This document shows positions 25,016 through 33,601 of a stretch of 64,000 nucleotides of DNA, in pieces. Origin of the DNA: BJHL01 sp040378885 (lineage in GTDB: Bacteria > Planctomycetota > Phycisphaerae > Phycisphaerales > UBA1924); the NCBI GenBank assembly GCA_046316615.1, contig JBKDAN010000029.1, forward strand, positions 1-64,000, given 5' to 3'. Under the pieces are notes generated by a model. That model was not told the origin of the DNA and ran no database searches. It worked only from the letters and a program-made list of their open reading frames with translations. Every line of letters starts with the position of its first letter. Within the stretch, counting starts at the first letter, position 1. The position numbers were made by a program, and so were the translations under genes.

Positions 25016-26294
25016 TCGCTTGCACGATGGGTGCAAGGAAATCTTCGTTGCTGAACTCGAGGCCTGAGCGTGAAGGCTCTGCAAACCGCACGACCACAAG
25101 ATCCAGTTCGGGCACGACAAACAGCCGCTGCTTGCCCAAGCCCGCCGCCATGTAGACGGGCGTTGTCTTGCCGTTGATGTTGATGCGAGTGTCAGAGGAC
25201 TCCTCGCGCAAGCGTTCACGTAGCCGGTCGCCGGCAGACTTTTCCGCGTCGGGCGTCGTTGTGTTCGGTTTGGTGTCTACTGGCTGCGCACCGTCTGCCT
25301 CGCGGGCTGCGCCGCCCAACCACCATGTGAGGCCATACGCGCTGTTGGCAGCGCTTGGTTCGAAGCACTGCGCGAGCAACTCAGCCTTGAGCAGTTGCTT
25401 CATCGAACCATCGGCCTGCTTCCACGCGCCGCGCTGCAGGATGAATTGGCCAAACTTGGCCCATTCGCGCGCGGTGAGCATCATGCCGCCAGGCATGTTG
25501 ACGTTGCCCGCTTCGTCCTTGCCCCAGCGGCCAATGGACATGCCGAGGGGCTCGAAGATGCGGAGCTTGGCGTAGTCCTCGAAGGTTTTCACGTCGATCT
25601 TGTCTTGTGCGGTAAGCTTGCGGTTGATGAGTTCGCCGAAGGCGTAGAAGTGGCTGGGCCCATACTCGAACTGCTCGCCCGCGTCATGCTTCGCAGGAAC
25701 ATTGACAGCATCCTTGAACCAGTTGCCTGTGGCGAGCTTGCTCACGCCCGTGCGCGCGTTCTCACGCTCGATGCGCTTGGTGCGTGCGTCGGTTATCTCA
25801 TTGCGCTGGCCGCGGAAGCCTGCGCGTTCGCCGCGGGTGGGGAAGGCGGCGTCGGCAGGATCAAGGCCAGATGACAGCGCGAGCAGGTGGCGCACGGTAA
25901 TGTCACGCTTGCGCTCGTCGCTCTTCCACTCTGTGATCGTGTCAGCGACTTTCTCGTCGAGAGTGAGCAGCCCATCTTGCACGGCGAACATGGCGACAAC
26001 ACCCGTGAAGCTCTTGGTGCCACTGGCAAGCATGTGGGGGCGGGTAGCCGTCCAGTCGTTGTCGTAGCGCTCGTAGACCACCTCGCCCTTGTGCATGACC
26101 AGCACGGCCCGGCCGCTGTACTTCGTCGAGTAGTCGGCTGCTTCGTCGAAGTGTGTGCGCTGTGATGTGGCCGCGGGCGGCGTTGCACCTTGCTGCGCGA
26201 GAACAGCGGCGGGGCTGAAGGTGAACGTAAAGCAGAGTGATGCGAGGACGGTGAGCGAAACGCACGAGATGGAGGCAAAGGGCAAGGAACGCAC
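25005..26294 (-). CDS. Exported serine hydrolase (class C beta-lactamase family)
   Basis: The product is 429 aa from a GTG at 26294, with GGAG 9 nt upstream. A signal peptide is present (SVSLTVLASLCFTF region, cleavage near VLAQ). The S-x-x-K motif is SGTKSFTG (residues 92-99), and a Y-x-S/N motif follows as FEYGPSHFYAFG. The C-terminal AAGLGKQRLFVVPELDLVVV is the usual end of the fold. A Thr/Pro-rich insert lies around residues 335-370. The family includes esterases, peptidases and carboxypeptidases; true beta-lactamase action is not implied. Confidence 0.9.
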   Translation of the reverse strand: MRSLPFASISCVSLTVLASLCFTFTFSPAAVLAQQGATPPAATSQRTHFDEAADYSTKYSGRAVLVMHKGEVVYERYDNDWTATRPHMLASGTKSFTGVVAMFAVQDGLLTLDEKVADTITEWKSDERKRDITVRHLLALSSGLDPADAAFPTRGERAGFRGQRNEITDARTKRIERENARTGVSKLATGNWFKDAVNVPAKHDAGEQFEYGPSHFYAFGELINRKLTAQDKIDVKTFEDYAKLRIFEPLGMSIGRWGKDEAGNVNMPGGMMLTAREWAKFGQFILQRGAWKQADGSMKQLLKAELLAQCFEPSAANSAYGLTWWLGGAAREADGAQPVDTKPNTTTPDAEKSAGDRLRERLREESSDTRININGKTTPVYMAAGLGKQRLFVVPELDLVVVRFAEPSRSGLEFSNEDFLAPIVQAISK

Positions 26295-26411
26295 GTGGGG
26301 AATCTCCGATGTGGTTGTGAGTGCAACGTGCGGAAATGGGGTTGATTGCGTGGTGATGCGTCGACTGGGGTCCTACGCGTGAAATCCGGCAGCCCCTGAC
26401 GGCCCGCCAGG

Positions 26412-28016
26412 TCAGAGAACGTGCGCAGGAGGTGGCATCTCTTCGTTCACGCGCTGCTTCTTGAGCTTGCCCCCTACTTCTTCCATGCTCAGAAAGTACT
26501 GCTCCTCGTTGAGCATCATCGCCAGGTGTACAGGCCGGCCCCATATCAACCGCAGACTCTGCATCACCTCGTTCGCTCGCTCCAGCTCCACCTCAACCCC
26601 CGTGAACTTGTGCGCCAGCACCAGTTCGCCGCGATTGAGATAGTTCGCATCGACCACGTAGATGAACGGCTGTCCCGCGTTGGTCAGATAGTGCAGCAGC
26701 GTCTGCTTCACGCGTTTGAAGTCACGGCTGACGATCTTGAGCTCACCCGTGTGCTGGTCGCGGGCGTGCTGGTACATCTTGTGCTTCTCGACAAACTCCT
26801 CGGTGAGGAACTCGTCAATGAAACTCACGTCGTTGTAGATGCGCCGCACCTCAAAGATCTTCTCGCGGCCCTTCATGCTCTTGTCGTCAAAGGCGTTCTT
26901 GGAGCCGATGGTGTCGATGTTCTCCCAACTGCTGCCGTGCTGACCCGCATTCCAGCGGCGTTCGATGTCCTTGAACATCTCCACGCCGATCTTGTACGGA
27001 TTGAACCCGCCCGGCTGCATGTAGACAACGCCGCTGTGCTGATCGGCGTAATGCACGATCTCTTTGGCGTCCAGAAAGTGCTGCGTCATGAGTTTGCTGT
27101 GCCAGTAAGTAGCCCAACCTTCGTTCATGACTTTGGTCATCGCCTGCGGCGCGTAGTAGTAAGCTTCATCGCGAATGATCGCGAGCACATCGTGCTGCCA
27201 GTCGGTCAGTTGCGCGTGGCGCAGCAGGAACAGCAGCACATCGCGTGCGGGCTCGCTCGGGAACTTGTCCCGCTGTGCACGCAGACGCTGCTGCTCTTGC
27301 TCGCGCTGCTTGGCGAGCACATCGCGCGGATTGATGAACGGATCCATGTAGTCCTTGGCCGCGAACTTGTCGTGGGTGGACCGACCCTCCGGGGCGGGCG
27401 AGTCACCAGTATCGTCGACACTGTGCAACATCATCCGACCGGACGTGTTCATGTTCGTCGCTTGTGCCTTATACACGCTGTGCGGATCAATCAGATTCTC
27501 AATCATCAGGCACGCGTCGATGAACCGCTCCACCACGTCCTGACCGTGCCGATCCATATGCCGACGAATCCGCGTCGCGTGATTCGCCATCTCGTCCATC
27601 ATCTTGCGATTGGTCTTGCTGAACCAGTAGTTGCACTTGAAGAAGTCGGCGTGGCCATACACGTGAGCCATCACCAGCTTCTGGTCGGTCACGTTGTTGG
27701 CTTCCTGCAGGTACGCGTAGCACGGATCGTTGTTGATGACCATCTCATAGATGCGTCCCATGCCGTACGCATCGCGCTTGCTCATCTTGTCGTATTCCAT
27801 ACCCCAGCGCCAGTGCGGATAGCGCGTGGGAAACCCGCCGTACGCCGCGATCTGGTTCATCACCTCAAACGGCAGCACCTCGAACACGACCTCGAAGAAG
27901 TCGAGCCCATACTCAATCGCCTTCGCCTTGATGCGCTGCATGTGCTCCAGCAGCTCGGGCGAAAGATCCGTGTGCGGCATGGAGCGAACGGTGGAACCCT
28001 GCGACATGGCGGCCAT
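26412..28016 (-). CDS. spoVR: SpoVR family protein
   Basis: The product is 534 aa with AGGAGG just before the ATG. Family phrases are clear: AIEYGLDFFEVVFEVLPFE, FPTRYPHWRWGMEYDKMSK, GRIYEMVINNDPCYAYL, MAHVYGHADFFKCN and NEGWATYWHSKLM. SpoVR proteins help spore cortex formation in Bacillus and act with YeaH and the PrkA kinase in stress and stationary phase in other bacteria. Neither yeaH nor prkA is adjacent here. The upstream minus-strand genes encode zinc-ribbon membrane proteins 89 nt away, so a shared transcript is possible but not shown. Confidence 0.95.
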   Translation of the reverse strand: MAAMSQGSTVRSMPHTDLSPELLEHMQRIKAKAIEYGLDFFEVVFEVLPFEVMNQIAAYGGFPTRYPHWRWGMEYDKMSKRDAYGMGRIYEMVINNDPCYAYLQEANNVTDQKLVMAHVYGHADFFKCNYWFSKTNRKMMDEMANHATRIRRHMDRHGQDVVERFIDACLMIENLIDPHSVYKAQATNMNTSGRMMLHSVDDTGDSPAPEGRSTHDKFAAKDYMDPFINPRDVLAKQREQEQQRLRAQRDKFPSEPARDVLLFLLRHAQLTDWQHDVLAIIRDEAYYYAPQAMTKVMNEGWATYWHSKLMTQHFLDAKEIVHYADQHSGVVYMQPGGFNPYKIGVEMFKDIERRWNAGQHGSSWENIDTIGSKNAFDDKSMKGREKIFEVRRIYNDVSFIDEFLTEEFVEKHKMYQHARDQHTGELKIVSRDFKRVKQTLLHYLTNAGQPFIYVVDANYLNRGELVLAHKFTGVEVELERANEVMQSLRLIWGRPVHLAMMLNEEQYFLSMEEVGGKLKKQRVNEEMPPPAHVL

Positions 28017-28105
28017 GGGAGCCTCCTGTGGTACAGCACTTATCGGCTGTTACCACCCATGTCTATACGTCAATCATCAACTTCAGGATCAGGTGCAAAC
28101 ACGCG

Positions 28106-28540
28106 TCACTTGAACACAAAATAGGTGATGATCACCGAACAGATGGTCACCAGCCATGCTGCGGCCGCCACGCTCAGTCTCGTGCGCGCGTTCCACTTGG
28201 CCATGTGCTTCCGAAAGCGAATGAACAGCAGAAGCACACAAATCTGCGGCACGTCAACCAGTGCGAGGTAGGCCAGCTTGGACGCCGCCTGAACTCCCTG
28301 GCGCGACAATTGGTCGACCAGCATGATCACGCTGAGAAACACGTGAAACCCCGCGCCGCACGCCAGCCCCACCACTGCCGTCACGTACGGCCCATGTCGT
28401 GGCTCCCGCACACGAACGCCCAGCACCAGATCCTGTCGACATTCGGGACAGACATTCGTCGCCAGCCCCCGCAGGCTGTACCCGCAGTTCGGGCACGGCT
28501 CATCACGATCAGCGAGGAATGAACGCAGCGTGTCACTCAT
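28106..28540 (-). CDS. Zinc-ribbon membrane protein (CPxCGYxLRGL type), copy 3
   Basis: The product is 144 aa. The N-terminal ribbon reads FLADRDEPCPNCGYSLRGL then VCPECRQDL: two Cys pairs spaced as in a zinc ribbon. Three or so hydrophobic helices follow (AVVGLACGAGFHVFLSVIM; LALVDVPQICVLLLFIRF; AAAAWLVTICSVIITYFVF). The FLADRD + CGYxLRGL front is common in planctomycete genomes, with no known function. It starts 3 nt after the stop of its paralogue at 28544 and probably shares its transcript. Confidence 0.85.
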   Translation of the reverse strand: MSDTLRSFLADRDEPCPNCGYSLRGLATNVCPECRQDLVLGVRVREPRHGPYVTAVVGLACGAGFHVFLSVIMLVDQLSRQGVQAASKLAYLALVDVPQICVLLLFIRFRKHMAKWNARTRLSVAAAAWLVTICSVIITYFVFK

Positions 28541-28543
28541 GTG

Positions 28544-29032
28544 TCACCACAGTGTCCAACCGATGACAAGTTGCGCGATCCACTGCGCCAGGTGCACTGC
28601 CGACACGAGCAGCACTGCGGCAAGACAGACGATATACGCGCGGATGACGAACATGCCGCTGCGCCGGGCGCTGCGCACGCGGCGCCACACAAAGATGCAC
28701 GCTGCGAACTCGATGATGGCGATGACCAGCGGGAGGCCGTAGTAGATCAGCACCTGTGTAATCGAAGACCATGTGCTATCCGTGCTCCAGTACCACGCCG
28801 TCATGATGATCGTGAGTAGTGCCGTCAGCATCATGCAGCCGACGAGCCAGTACAGCATGGGCAGGTAGCGCATCGCGGCGAAGTCACCGTCGAGCTTCAA
28901 TTGCAGATCGTGCTTGCACTCCGGGCACACCGGTGCCTGCAGGCCGCGCAGGTTGTAACCGCAGTGCGGGCACGGCACGTCGCGATCCGCCAGAAATGCT
29001 TGCAGCACGGGGTGTGCTTTCGATTCACTCAC
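28544..29032 (-). CDS. Zinc-ribbon membrane protein (CPxCGYxLRGL type), copy 2
   Basis: The product is 162 aa from a GTG at 29032. That start overlaps the upstream TGA by 4 nt (GTGA), which decides it over a longer frame. The ribbon is FLADRDVPCPHCGYNLRGL then VCPECKHDL, followed by four hydrophobic stretches (YWLVGCMMLTALLTIIM; IYYGLPLVIAIIEFAACIFV; AYIVCLAAVLLVSAVHLA). It is closest in the window to the gene at 28106, so the two are tandem paralogues. The function is unknown. Confidence 0.85.
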   Translation of the reverse strand: MSESKAHPVLQAFLADRDVPCPHCGYNLRGLQAPVCPECKHDLQLKLDGDFAAMRYLPMLYWLVGCMMLTALLTIIMTAWYWSTDSTWSSITQVLIYYGLPLVIAIIEFAACIFVWRRVRSARRSGMFVIRAYIVCLAAVLLVSAVHLAQWIAQLVIGWTLW

Positions 29033-29676
29033 GGTGTGCTTCCACTCATCAGTGCCTGTTGAATCAACGTCCAGGGCCACGCCAGCGCGTGCAACACACA
29101 GATCGCGCAAAGCAGGTAGAAGGCTCGGTGCGTCCACTTCGAAAGTGCTTCAGGGGTCGCGCTGCCTGCCAACCCGATCACGCAAACCGCCGCGCCGATA
29201 CCGATGATCAGTGAACGGAACGCTCGGAAGCTCTGGCGTTCCAGCGACTGTCGCACCCATTCGCCGCTCTCGGTATTGAGCAGCATCGCGATGTTGCTGA
29301 GCCAGTACAACGTGTCGTGCAGATAGCCTGCGATCAAGAGCCCACACACCACCAGCAATCTGGGCCCCCACGCCAGCCACGGCATGCTGGGTGTCGGGCT
29401 CCACGTCGCCCACGTCGCCGCTCGCTTGCGATACCACAGCACGCCCGGCATCGCCAGCACAAAGCCCAGCCCCAGCATCATGATCGCTGTCAGGATGCTC
29501 TCCCACCGCCCGTCACCCCCCGCACGCGCACCACGGCGAGCGATCGGTATGAGTATCGCAAGATAGCCGATGATCGTCGCGATCAGCAGACCGATGGCGA
29601 CTAATCGCGTATTCAGGGGCTTGCCAATGGGAGCTTCATTCGGGCCGTTCACAGGCGGTGACGCGAGTTGGGTCAT
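29029..29676 (-). CDS. Multi-helix membrane protein of unknown function
   Basis: The product is 215 aa, starting MTQLASPPVNGPNEAP. At least five hydrophobic helices are seen (LVAIGLLIATIIGYLAIL; ILTAIMMLGLGFVLAMPGV; LLVVCGLLIAGYLHDTL; LIIGIGAAVCVIGLA; FYLLCAICVLHALAWPW). It has no zinc ribbon, unlike its neighbours. It overlaps the next gene by 4 nt at GTGA and lies 38 nt after the gene at 29715, so it is part of the same run. The start is the first ATG that matches the hydrophobic pattern; the ribosome site is weak. Confidence 0.78.
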   Translation of the reverse strand: MTQLASPPVNGPNEAPIGKPLNTRLVAIGLLIATIIGYLAILIPIARRGARAGGDGRWESILTAIMMLGLGFVLAMPGVLWYRKRAATWATWSPTPSMPWLAWGPRLLVVCGLLIAGYLHDTLYWLSNIAMLLNTESGEWVRQSLERQSFRAFRSLIIGIGAAVCVIGLAGSATPEALSKWTHRAFYLLCAICVLHALAWPWTLIQQALMSGSTP

Positions 29677-29714
29677 GGAAATAGCATACCAGATATTGCA
29701 AGGGCCTGCGAGTG

Positions 29715-30242
29715 TTACCACCAGCCCAGCGCATCGCCCAAAAGCCAGAGCGGCGTGAGAACCATGGCCAACGTGCAGAACACGGCAAGCAGCATGAGCC
29801 CGCCCAGCATGAGCGCCTTCAGCACCGATGGCAACGACAACACACTCAGCGGTCGGTACGCAACGAACCAAAGCAGCAGCCCGCTGAGCGCCACGCTCAG
29901 CAGCACGAACGCGCCTTCCGCAGATGCCGGCAGCGTGATCTTCGTCGCCAGAAACACGGCACAGGCAGGGCCGATGAAAAGAAACTGACAGGCCCCCACT
30001 ATCGCGACGACCAGCATGTTGCTCTTGGGCAGACCGGCTCGAACGCGATAGTCGCTGTTGCGAATGTGCAGGCCACACTCAGGGCAGCGCGGTGTCTCAT
30101 TCGCGCTCACGTCATACGCACACTGTGGACATGCAAGCCGAAGGCGATGCATCAACCCGACCATCTCGTGGTCAGCAGCAGACATGGCCGGTGCTGATGC
30201 CTGTGCGCCGCCAATCGGAGATGGTGCGAGTGGCGTAGTCAC
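29715..30242 (-). CDS. Zinc-ribbon membrane protein, copy 1
   Basis: The product is 175 aa from a GTG at 30242, which overlaps the DciA-like stop (GTGA). A 30-residue Ala/Pro-rich leader precedes a ribbon LACPQCAYDVSANE, then RCPECGLHIRN. Four hydrophobic helices follow (MLVVAIVGACQFLFIG; GAFVLLSVALSGLLLWFVA; LMLGGLMLLAVFCTLAMV). The ribbon sequence differs from the CGYxLRGL form of its neighbours. The function is unknown; it is translationally coupled to the DciA-like gene. Confidence 0.82.
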   Translation of the reverse strand: MTTPLAPSPIGGAQASAPAMSAADHEMVGLMHRLRLACPQCAYDVSANETPRCPECGLHIRNSDYRVRAGLPKSNMLVVAIVGACQFLFIGPACAVFLATKITLPASAEGAFVLLSVALSGLLLWFVAYRPLSVLSLPSVLKALMLGGLMLLAVFCTLAMVLTPLWLLGDALGWW

Positions 30243-30601
30243 AGGTTCACGGTGATGCGCTTGACGCTCTTCGCGATCGCTTGCACACTCTGCAAGCCGC
30301 CCTCACGCAGCCATCGCTCGAGCTTGTACTTCACGGCCGCGTCAGTCGCGATGAGCGTGAGCGTGCCGCGAGAAAGCTTCTCGGCGCGCACGCGCGGAGC
30401 GATATCAGCGGGCAGTGCGACGCGCCAGGATTCATCCACAGCCTTGATCGCCTTCGCGACTTTCTTGGCATCACGCAGGAGCGCGTCGACTTCGCCTTCG
30501 ATGGAGACATTGCGCGGCGTGACGGCACGGAACCGGCGCAGGGCTTCGATGCGCGCAACGGCGGAATTGCGACCAGATGGGTTGCGGCCTGCACGACTCA
30601 T
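30239..30601 (-). CDS. DciA-like (DUF721) protein
   Basis: The product is 120 aa. The core reads WRVALPADIAPRVRAEKLSR then GTLTLIATDAAVKYKLER with LREGGLQSVQAIAKSVKRIT. This matches the DUF721/DciA pattern, a KH-like domain that in many bacteria loads the replicative helicase DnaB. The N-terminus is basic and probably flexible (MSRAGRNPSGRNSAVAR). It is 32 nt after the exported protein gene at 30634 and overlaps the next gene by 4 nt. The start is the ATG at 30601; no clear ribosome site. Confidence 0.75.
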   Translation of the reverse strand: MSRAGRNPSGRNSAVARIEALRRFRAVTPRNVSIEGEVDALLRDAKKVAKAIKAVDESWRVALPADIAPRVRAEKLSRGTLTLIATDAAVKYKLERWLREGGLQSVQAIAKSVKRITVNL

Positions 30602-30633
30602 GCACGATGGTACCAGCGTCGCGTCCGCGGCGA

Positions 30634-31524
30634 TTACTCGCACGAACCGCCGGCAAGCACCTCGAGGAACGCGACGGAGTCACGATCATCGGGAAAGACG
30701 CCGTCGCCGTTGAAGTCGATGCTGTCGCACGACGAGCAGTCTTCGCCCGCGAGCACGCCAAAGAAGTCGAGAACGTCGCGGTCATCGGGAAAGACGCCGT
30801 CGTTGTTGAAGTCAATATCGCCGCAAAGGCTGTACGTCAGCGTGAGCGTTGGTCGCGTGGTGATGTCGGGCGCTTCGCGCGAGGCGAAGCGCTTGGCCGT
30901 GCCGCTCAGCATGGGATCATCAGTCAGCATGATCCAGCCGTGATTGACGGCAGGTGTCTGAAGCCATGACGTCACATCAGCGATGAGTTGTGGCGTGGAC
31001 GCGAACGTGAAAGCGCCGCTACGGGACATGGTCGTTTGCGAAGACGCGACCGGCGCGAAGTCGCCACCCTGGGTCAGCCACGCAAGCCGCAGAGCGGGCG
31101 TCTCGCTGTAGCTGCGGAAACTCCACGTCACATCGCCAGCTTGCGGCTGGACGCCTTCGCCGCCGGGCTCATCGGGCAGGGCTGCGCCTTCGTTCCATGA
31201 TGATGTGACGCGGTGCAGACGGAAGAGGTTGGCGTCATCGATGCCGCGATCGATATGGATAGTGAGCGATGCGCTCGTGATGGTCGCGTTCGCTGGCACG
31301 GAGCCGGTGATGTCGAAGCGCAGCAACGCGCGGCGTTCGCCAAAGCGCGTGGTGTTGCCAGCGAAGTTCCACGGGCCGGTGCCATTCGCCGCTTCGTCAA
31401 TGCCGTTGCTGGCCGCATGAATCGTCGCGTCGCCGGATGGCGTGAGCATGATGGTCTGCGCACGCGAGTTGTGTGCGACGAGTCCGGCTGCGATGAGAGT
31501 GAGACAGCGAGTTGAGCAGATCAT
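30634..31524 (-). CDS. Exported DNRLRE/CBM96-like protein with paired dockerin-like tail
   Basis: The product is 296 aa. A signal peptide (MICSTRCLTLIAAGLVAHNS, cleavage near SRAQ) leads into a beta-rich domain: LTPSGDATIHAASNG, RRALLRFDITGSVPANATI, SLTIHIDRGIDD and ITTRPTLTLTYSL. This is the DNRLRE/CBM96-like beta-sandwich pattern. The last 60 residues carry two copies of DFNNDGVFPDDRD + VLDFFGVLAG / SVAFLEVLAG with paired Cys, like a dockerin or calcium-binding sorting tail of Phycisphaerae. No enzyme motif is seen. It may be bound to the surface or to polysaccharide. Confidence 0.86.
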   Translation of the reverse strand: MICSTRCLTLIAAGLVAHNSRAQTIMLTPSGDATIHAASNGIDEAANGTGPWNFAGNTTRFGERRALLRFDITGSVPANATITSASLTIHIDRGIDDANLFRLHRVTSSWNEGAALPDEPGGEGVQPQAGDVTWSFRSYSETPALRLAWLTQGGDFAPVASSQTTMSRSGAFTFASTPQLIADVTSWLQTPAVNHGWIMLTDDPMLSGTAKRFASREAPDITTRPTLTLTYSLCGDIDFNNDGVFPDDRDVLDFFGVLAGEDCSSCDSIDFNGDGVFPDDRDSVAFLEVLAGGSCE

Positions 31525-31809
31525 GCAAGCAACATACCGCACTCGCGCGCTCAACATGTCAAGCTTGTGTGACGACAGCGCGAAGTTCGTACGTCTTGAC
31601 ACAACCATCACGCATACTTCGCGCCGAAACGACACATCATCATGCGTTGATCTCGTATGCTGGAGCCGACATGTACGTGCCACGTGCGCACGAACATGTT
31701 CCTCGCAAGCGTTCGTGCGAGGGGTGATCGGCGAACGCTGGCCTTGCGGCCATTGGGTGGAAAGTCGCTCTGAAAAGGGCAACCTCGAGAGAGGCAAGGA
31801 GACAGGACA
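31525..31809. other. Intergenic region between divergent exported-protein genes
   Basis: About 285 nt without a gene. It must hold both divergent promoters. TTGACA at about 31600 is the best -35-like hexamer for the plus strand, but no well-spaced -10 follows, so I do not call a promoter. Its base composition is more even than the flanking genes. Confidence 0.4.
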
Positions 31810-33399
31810 ATGCAACGTTTCATGATCGTGGCCCTCGTGGCCGCCGCCGGTATCGCTGCGCCCGCACTCGCCCAAGGCACCGTCACTGGCCCCAACGCCG
31901 GCGCGACACCCTACATGCTCCCGGCCAGCAACAGCTCGGGCGTGCAGTTTGTTTCAATCGCGACGACTGGTGCGAGCTTGTTCTACACCAACCTCGACAC
32001 GGGCGTGCAAAATTACCGCCACGTCGGCATTCCTGATGGCCTGGGCATCTACCGCGATGCCGATGACATTGCCAACAACACGTTTAGCGTCGTGCAGAAT
32101 CACGAACTGGGCGCTTCGGACGGCATCGTTCGCGCTCACGGTTCGACCGGCGCATTCGTCAGCCAGTGGAAGATTCGTCGCAGCGACTTCGGCGTCGTCG
32201 GCGGCCGCGATCTGATCCAGGGCGTGAACCAGTTTAACACCACGACCAACAGCTTCTTCTCGGCCACCACGCAGTTCGGTCGCTTCTGTTCGGCTGACCT
32301 CGCTGCGCAAAGCGCGTACAAGTGGATGGACCCGACCACGGGCACCGTCTACGGCACCGACAACCGCATCCTCCTCAACGGCGAAGAAATCGGCAACGAA
32401 GGCCGTGCATTCGCGAACATCATCGACGGCCCCGAAGCCCGCCAGAGCTACCAACTGCCCGATCTGGCCCGTTTCAGCTGGGAAAACGCAGTTTCCAACC
32501 CCTTCGCGCAGCGCAAGACGATCGTCGCTGGCACCGATGACAGCACGCCCGGCCAGGTCTACTTCTACGTGGGCGACAAGCAAGCCACTGGCAACACCAT
32601 CGAGCGCGCTGGCCTGATGAACGGCAAGACCTACGGCATGCGTGTGCCTGGCATCGCATTCGAAGGCGCTGCTCCCATCAACAGCAGCTTCACCATGGTT
32701 GACAAGTCCGCCACGCAGCGCGGCACGGGTGCGGCATTCCAGCAGAGCAGCCGTGACCTGGGTGTCACGGAGTTCGCTCGCCCCGAAGACAGCGCTTGGA
32801 ACCCCAGCAACCCCAGCCAACTGATCTGGGTCAACACCGGCGGCACTGTCAACGGCGTCAGTGTTCCCACCCGCATCTACAGCGCGACCTTCAGCGATGT
32901 CTCCAACCCCGAAGCTGGCGGCATGATCACCATGCTCGGCCAAGGCAACGACTTCAGCAGCTTCGGCGGCGGCGTGACCAGCTTCACTGGCACCACCACC
33001 GCCAACAGCTTTGACAACATCGCCATCAGTCGCTTCAACCAGGTTCTCATTCAAGAAGACGTGGGCAACAACGCGCGTCTGGGTCGCTTGTGGATGTACG
33101 ACCTCGTGAGCGACAGCATGATCGAAATCGGTATCTCTGACTCGGCTCGCTTCCTGAGCGGCGGCAGCGAGTTCCTTACGCAAGACGAAGAAACCAGCGG
33201 CATCGTTGACGCCTGGGACACCATCGGACCGGGTTGGTGGTTGATGAACATGCAAGCTCAGAACACCTTGGGTGGCGAACTGGTTCGCGGCGGCCAGATG
33301 ATGGCAGTCTTCATTCCTCAGACGGTTCCCACTCCCGGCGCGATTGCCGTGCTGGGTCTGGGTGGTCTGATGGCGGCCCGCCGTCGTCGCAGCGTGTAA
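31810..33399 (+). CDS. Exported PhoX/DUF839-like protein with PEP-CTERM-like tail
   Basis: The product is 529 aa. AAGGAG lies about 10 nt before the ATG. The signal peptide is MQRFMIVALVAAAGIAAPAL with cleavage near ALAQ. The body has LYTNLDTGVQNYRH-like repeats, DNRILLNGEEIGNEG, VYFYVGDKQATG and TEFARPEDSAWNPSN. These are features of DUF839/PhoX-like propeller proteins, some of which are phosphatases. The C-terminus TPGAIAVLGLGGLMAARRRR is a PEP-CTERM-type sorting tail. Strong codon bias, a good ribosome site and a strong terminator suggest high expression. Phosphatase activity is an inference from family resemblance only. Confidence 0.87.
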   Translation: MQRFMIVALVAAAGIAAPALAQGTVTGPNAGATPYMLPASNSSGVQFVSIATTGASLFYTNLDTGVQNYRHVGIPDGLGIYRDADDIANNTFSVVQNHELGASDGIVRAHGSTGAFVSQWKIRRSDFGVVGGRDLIQGVNQFNTTTNSFFSATTQFGRFCSADLAAQSAYKWMDPTTGTVYGTDNRILLNGEEIGNEGRAFANIIDGPEARQSYQLPDLARFSWENAVSNPFAQRKTIVAGTDDSTPGQVYFYVGDKQATGNTIERAGLMNGKTYGMRVPGIAFEGAAPINSSFTMVDKSATQRGTGAAFQQSSRDLGVTEFARPEDSAWNPSNPSQLIWVNTGGTVNGVSVPTRIYSATFSDVSNPEAGGMITMLGQGNDFSSFGGGVTSFTGTTTANSFDNIAISRFNQVLIQEDVGNNARLGRLWMYDLVSDSMIEIGISDSARFLSGGSEFLTQDEETSGIVDAWDTIGPGWWLMNMQAQNTLGGELVRGGQMMAVFIPQTVPTPGAIAVLGLGGLMAARRRRSV

Positions 33400-33489
33400 G
33401 CGTACTTGTCGCGTAGCCGACAAAGCGACTCAGAATGGCCAACGTTGTCTCGCGTTGGAACCTGAATCGCTCATCTCTCAGTATTCTCC

Positions 33490-33524
33490 ACGCGACCCGC
33501 GCGAAAGTGCGGGTCGCGTCTTTT
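33490..33524 (+). terminator. Rho-independent terminator after the PhoX-like gene
   Basis: An 11-bp stem (ACGCGACCCGC / GCGGGTCGCGT) with an 8-nt loop is followed by CTTTTG. It lies about 90 nt after the stop codon. Confidence 0.85.
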
Positions 33525-33601
33525 GCAGAGTCGCCGACTACGCTGGGCGTTGCCCGCGATCTATCGACGCGCGGGAGAGTGTCGCAACGCGAGGATGCTG
33601 C

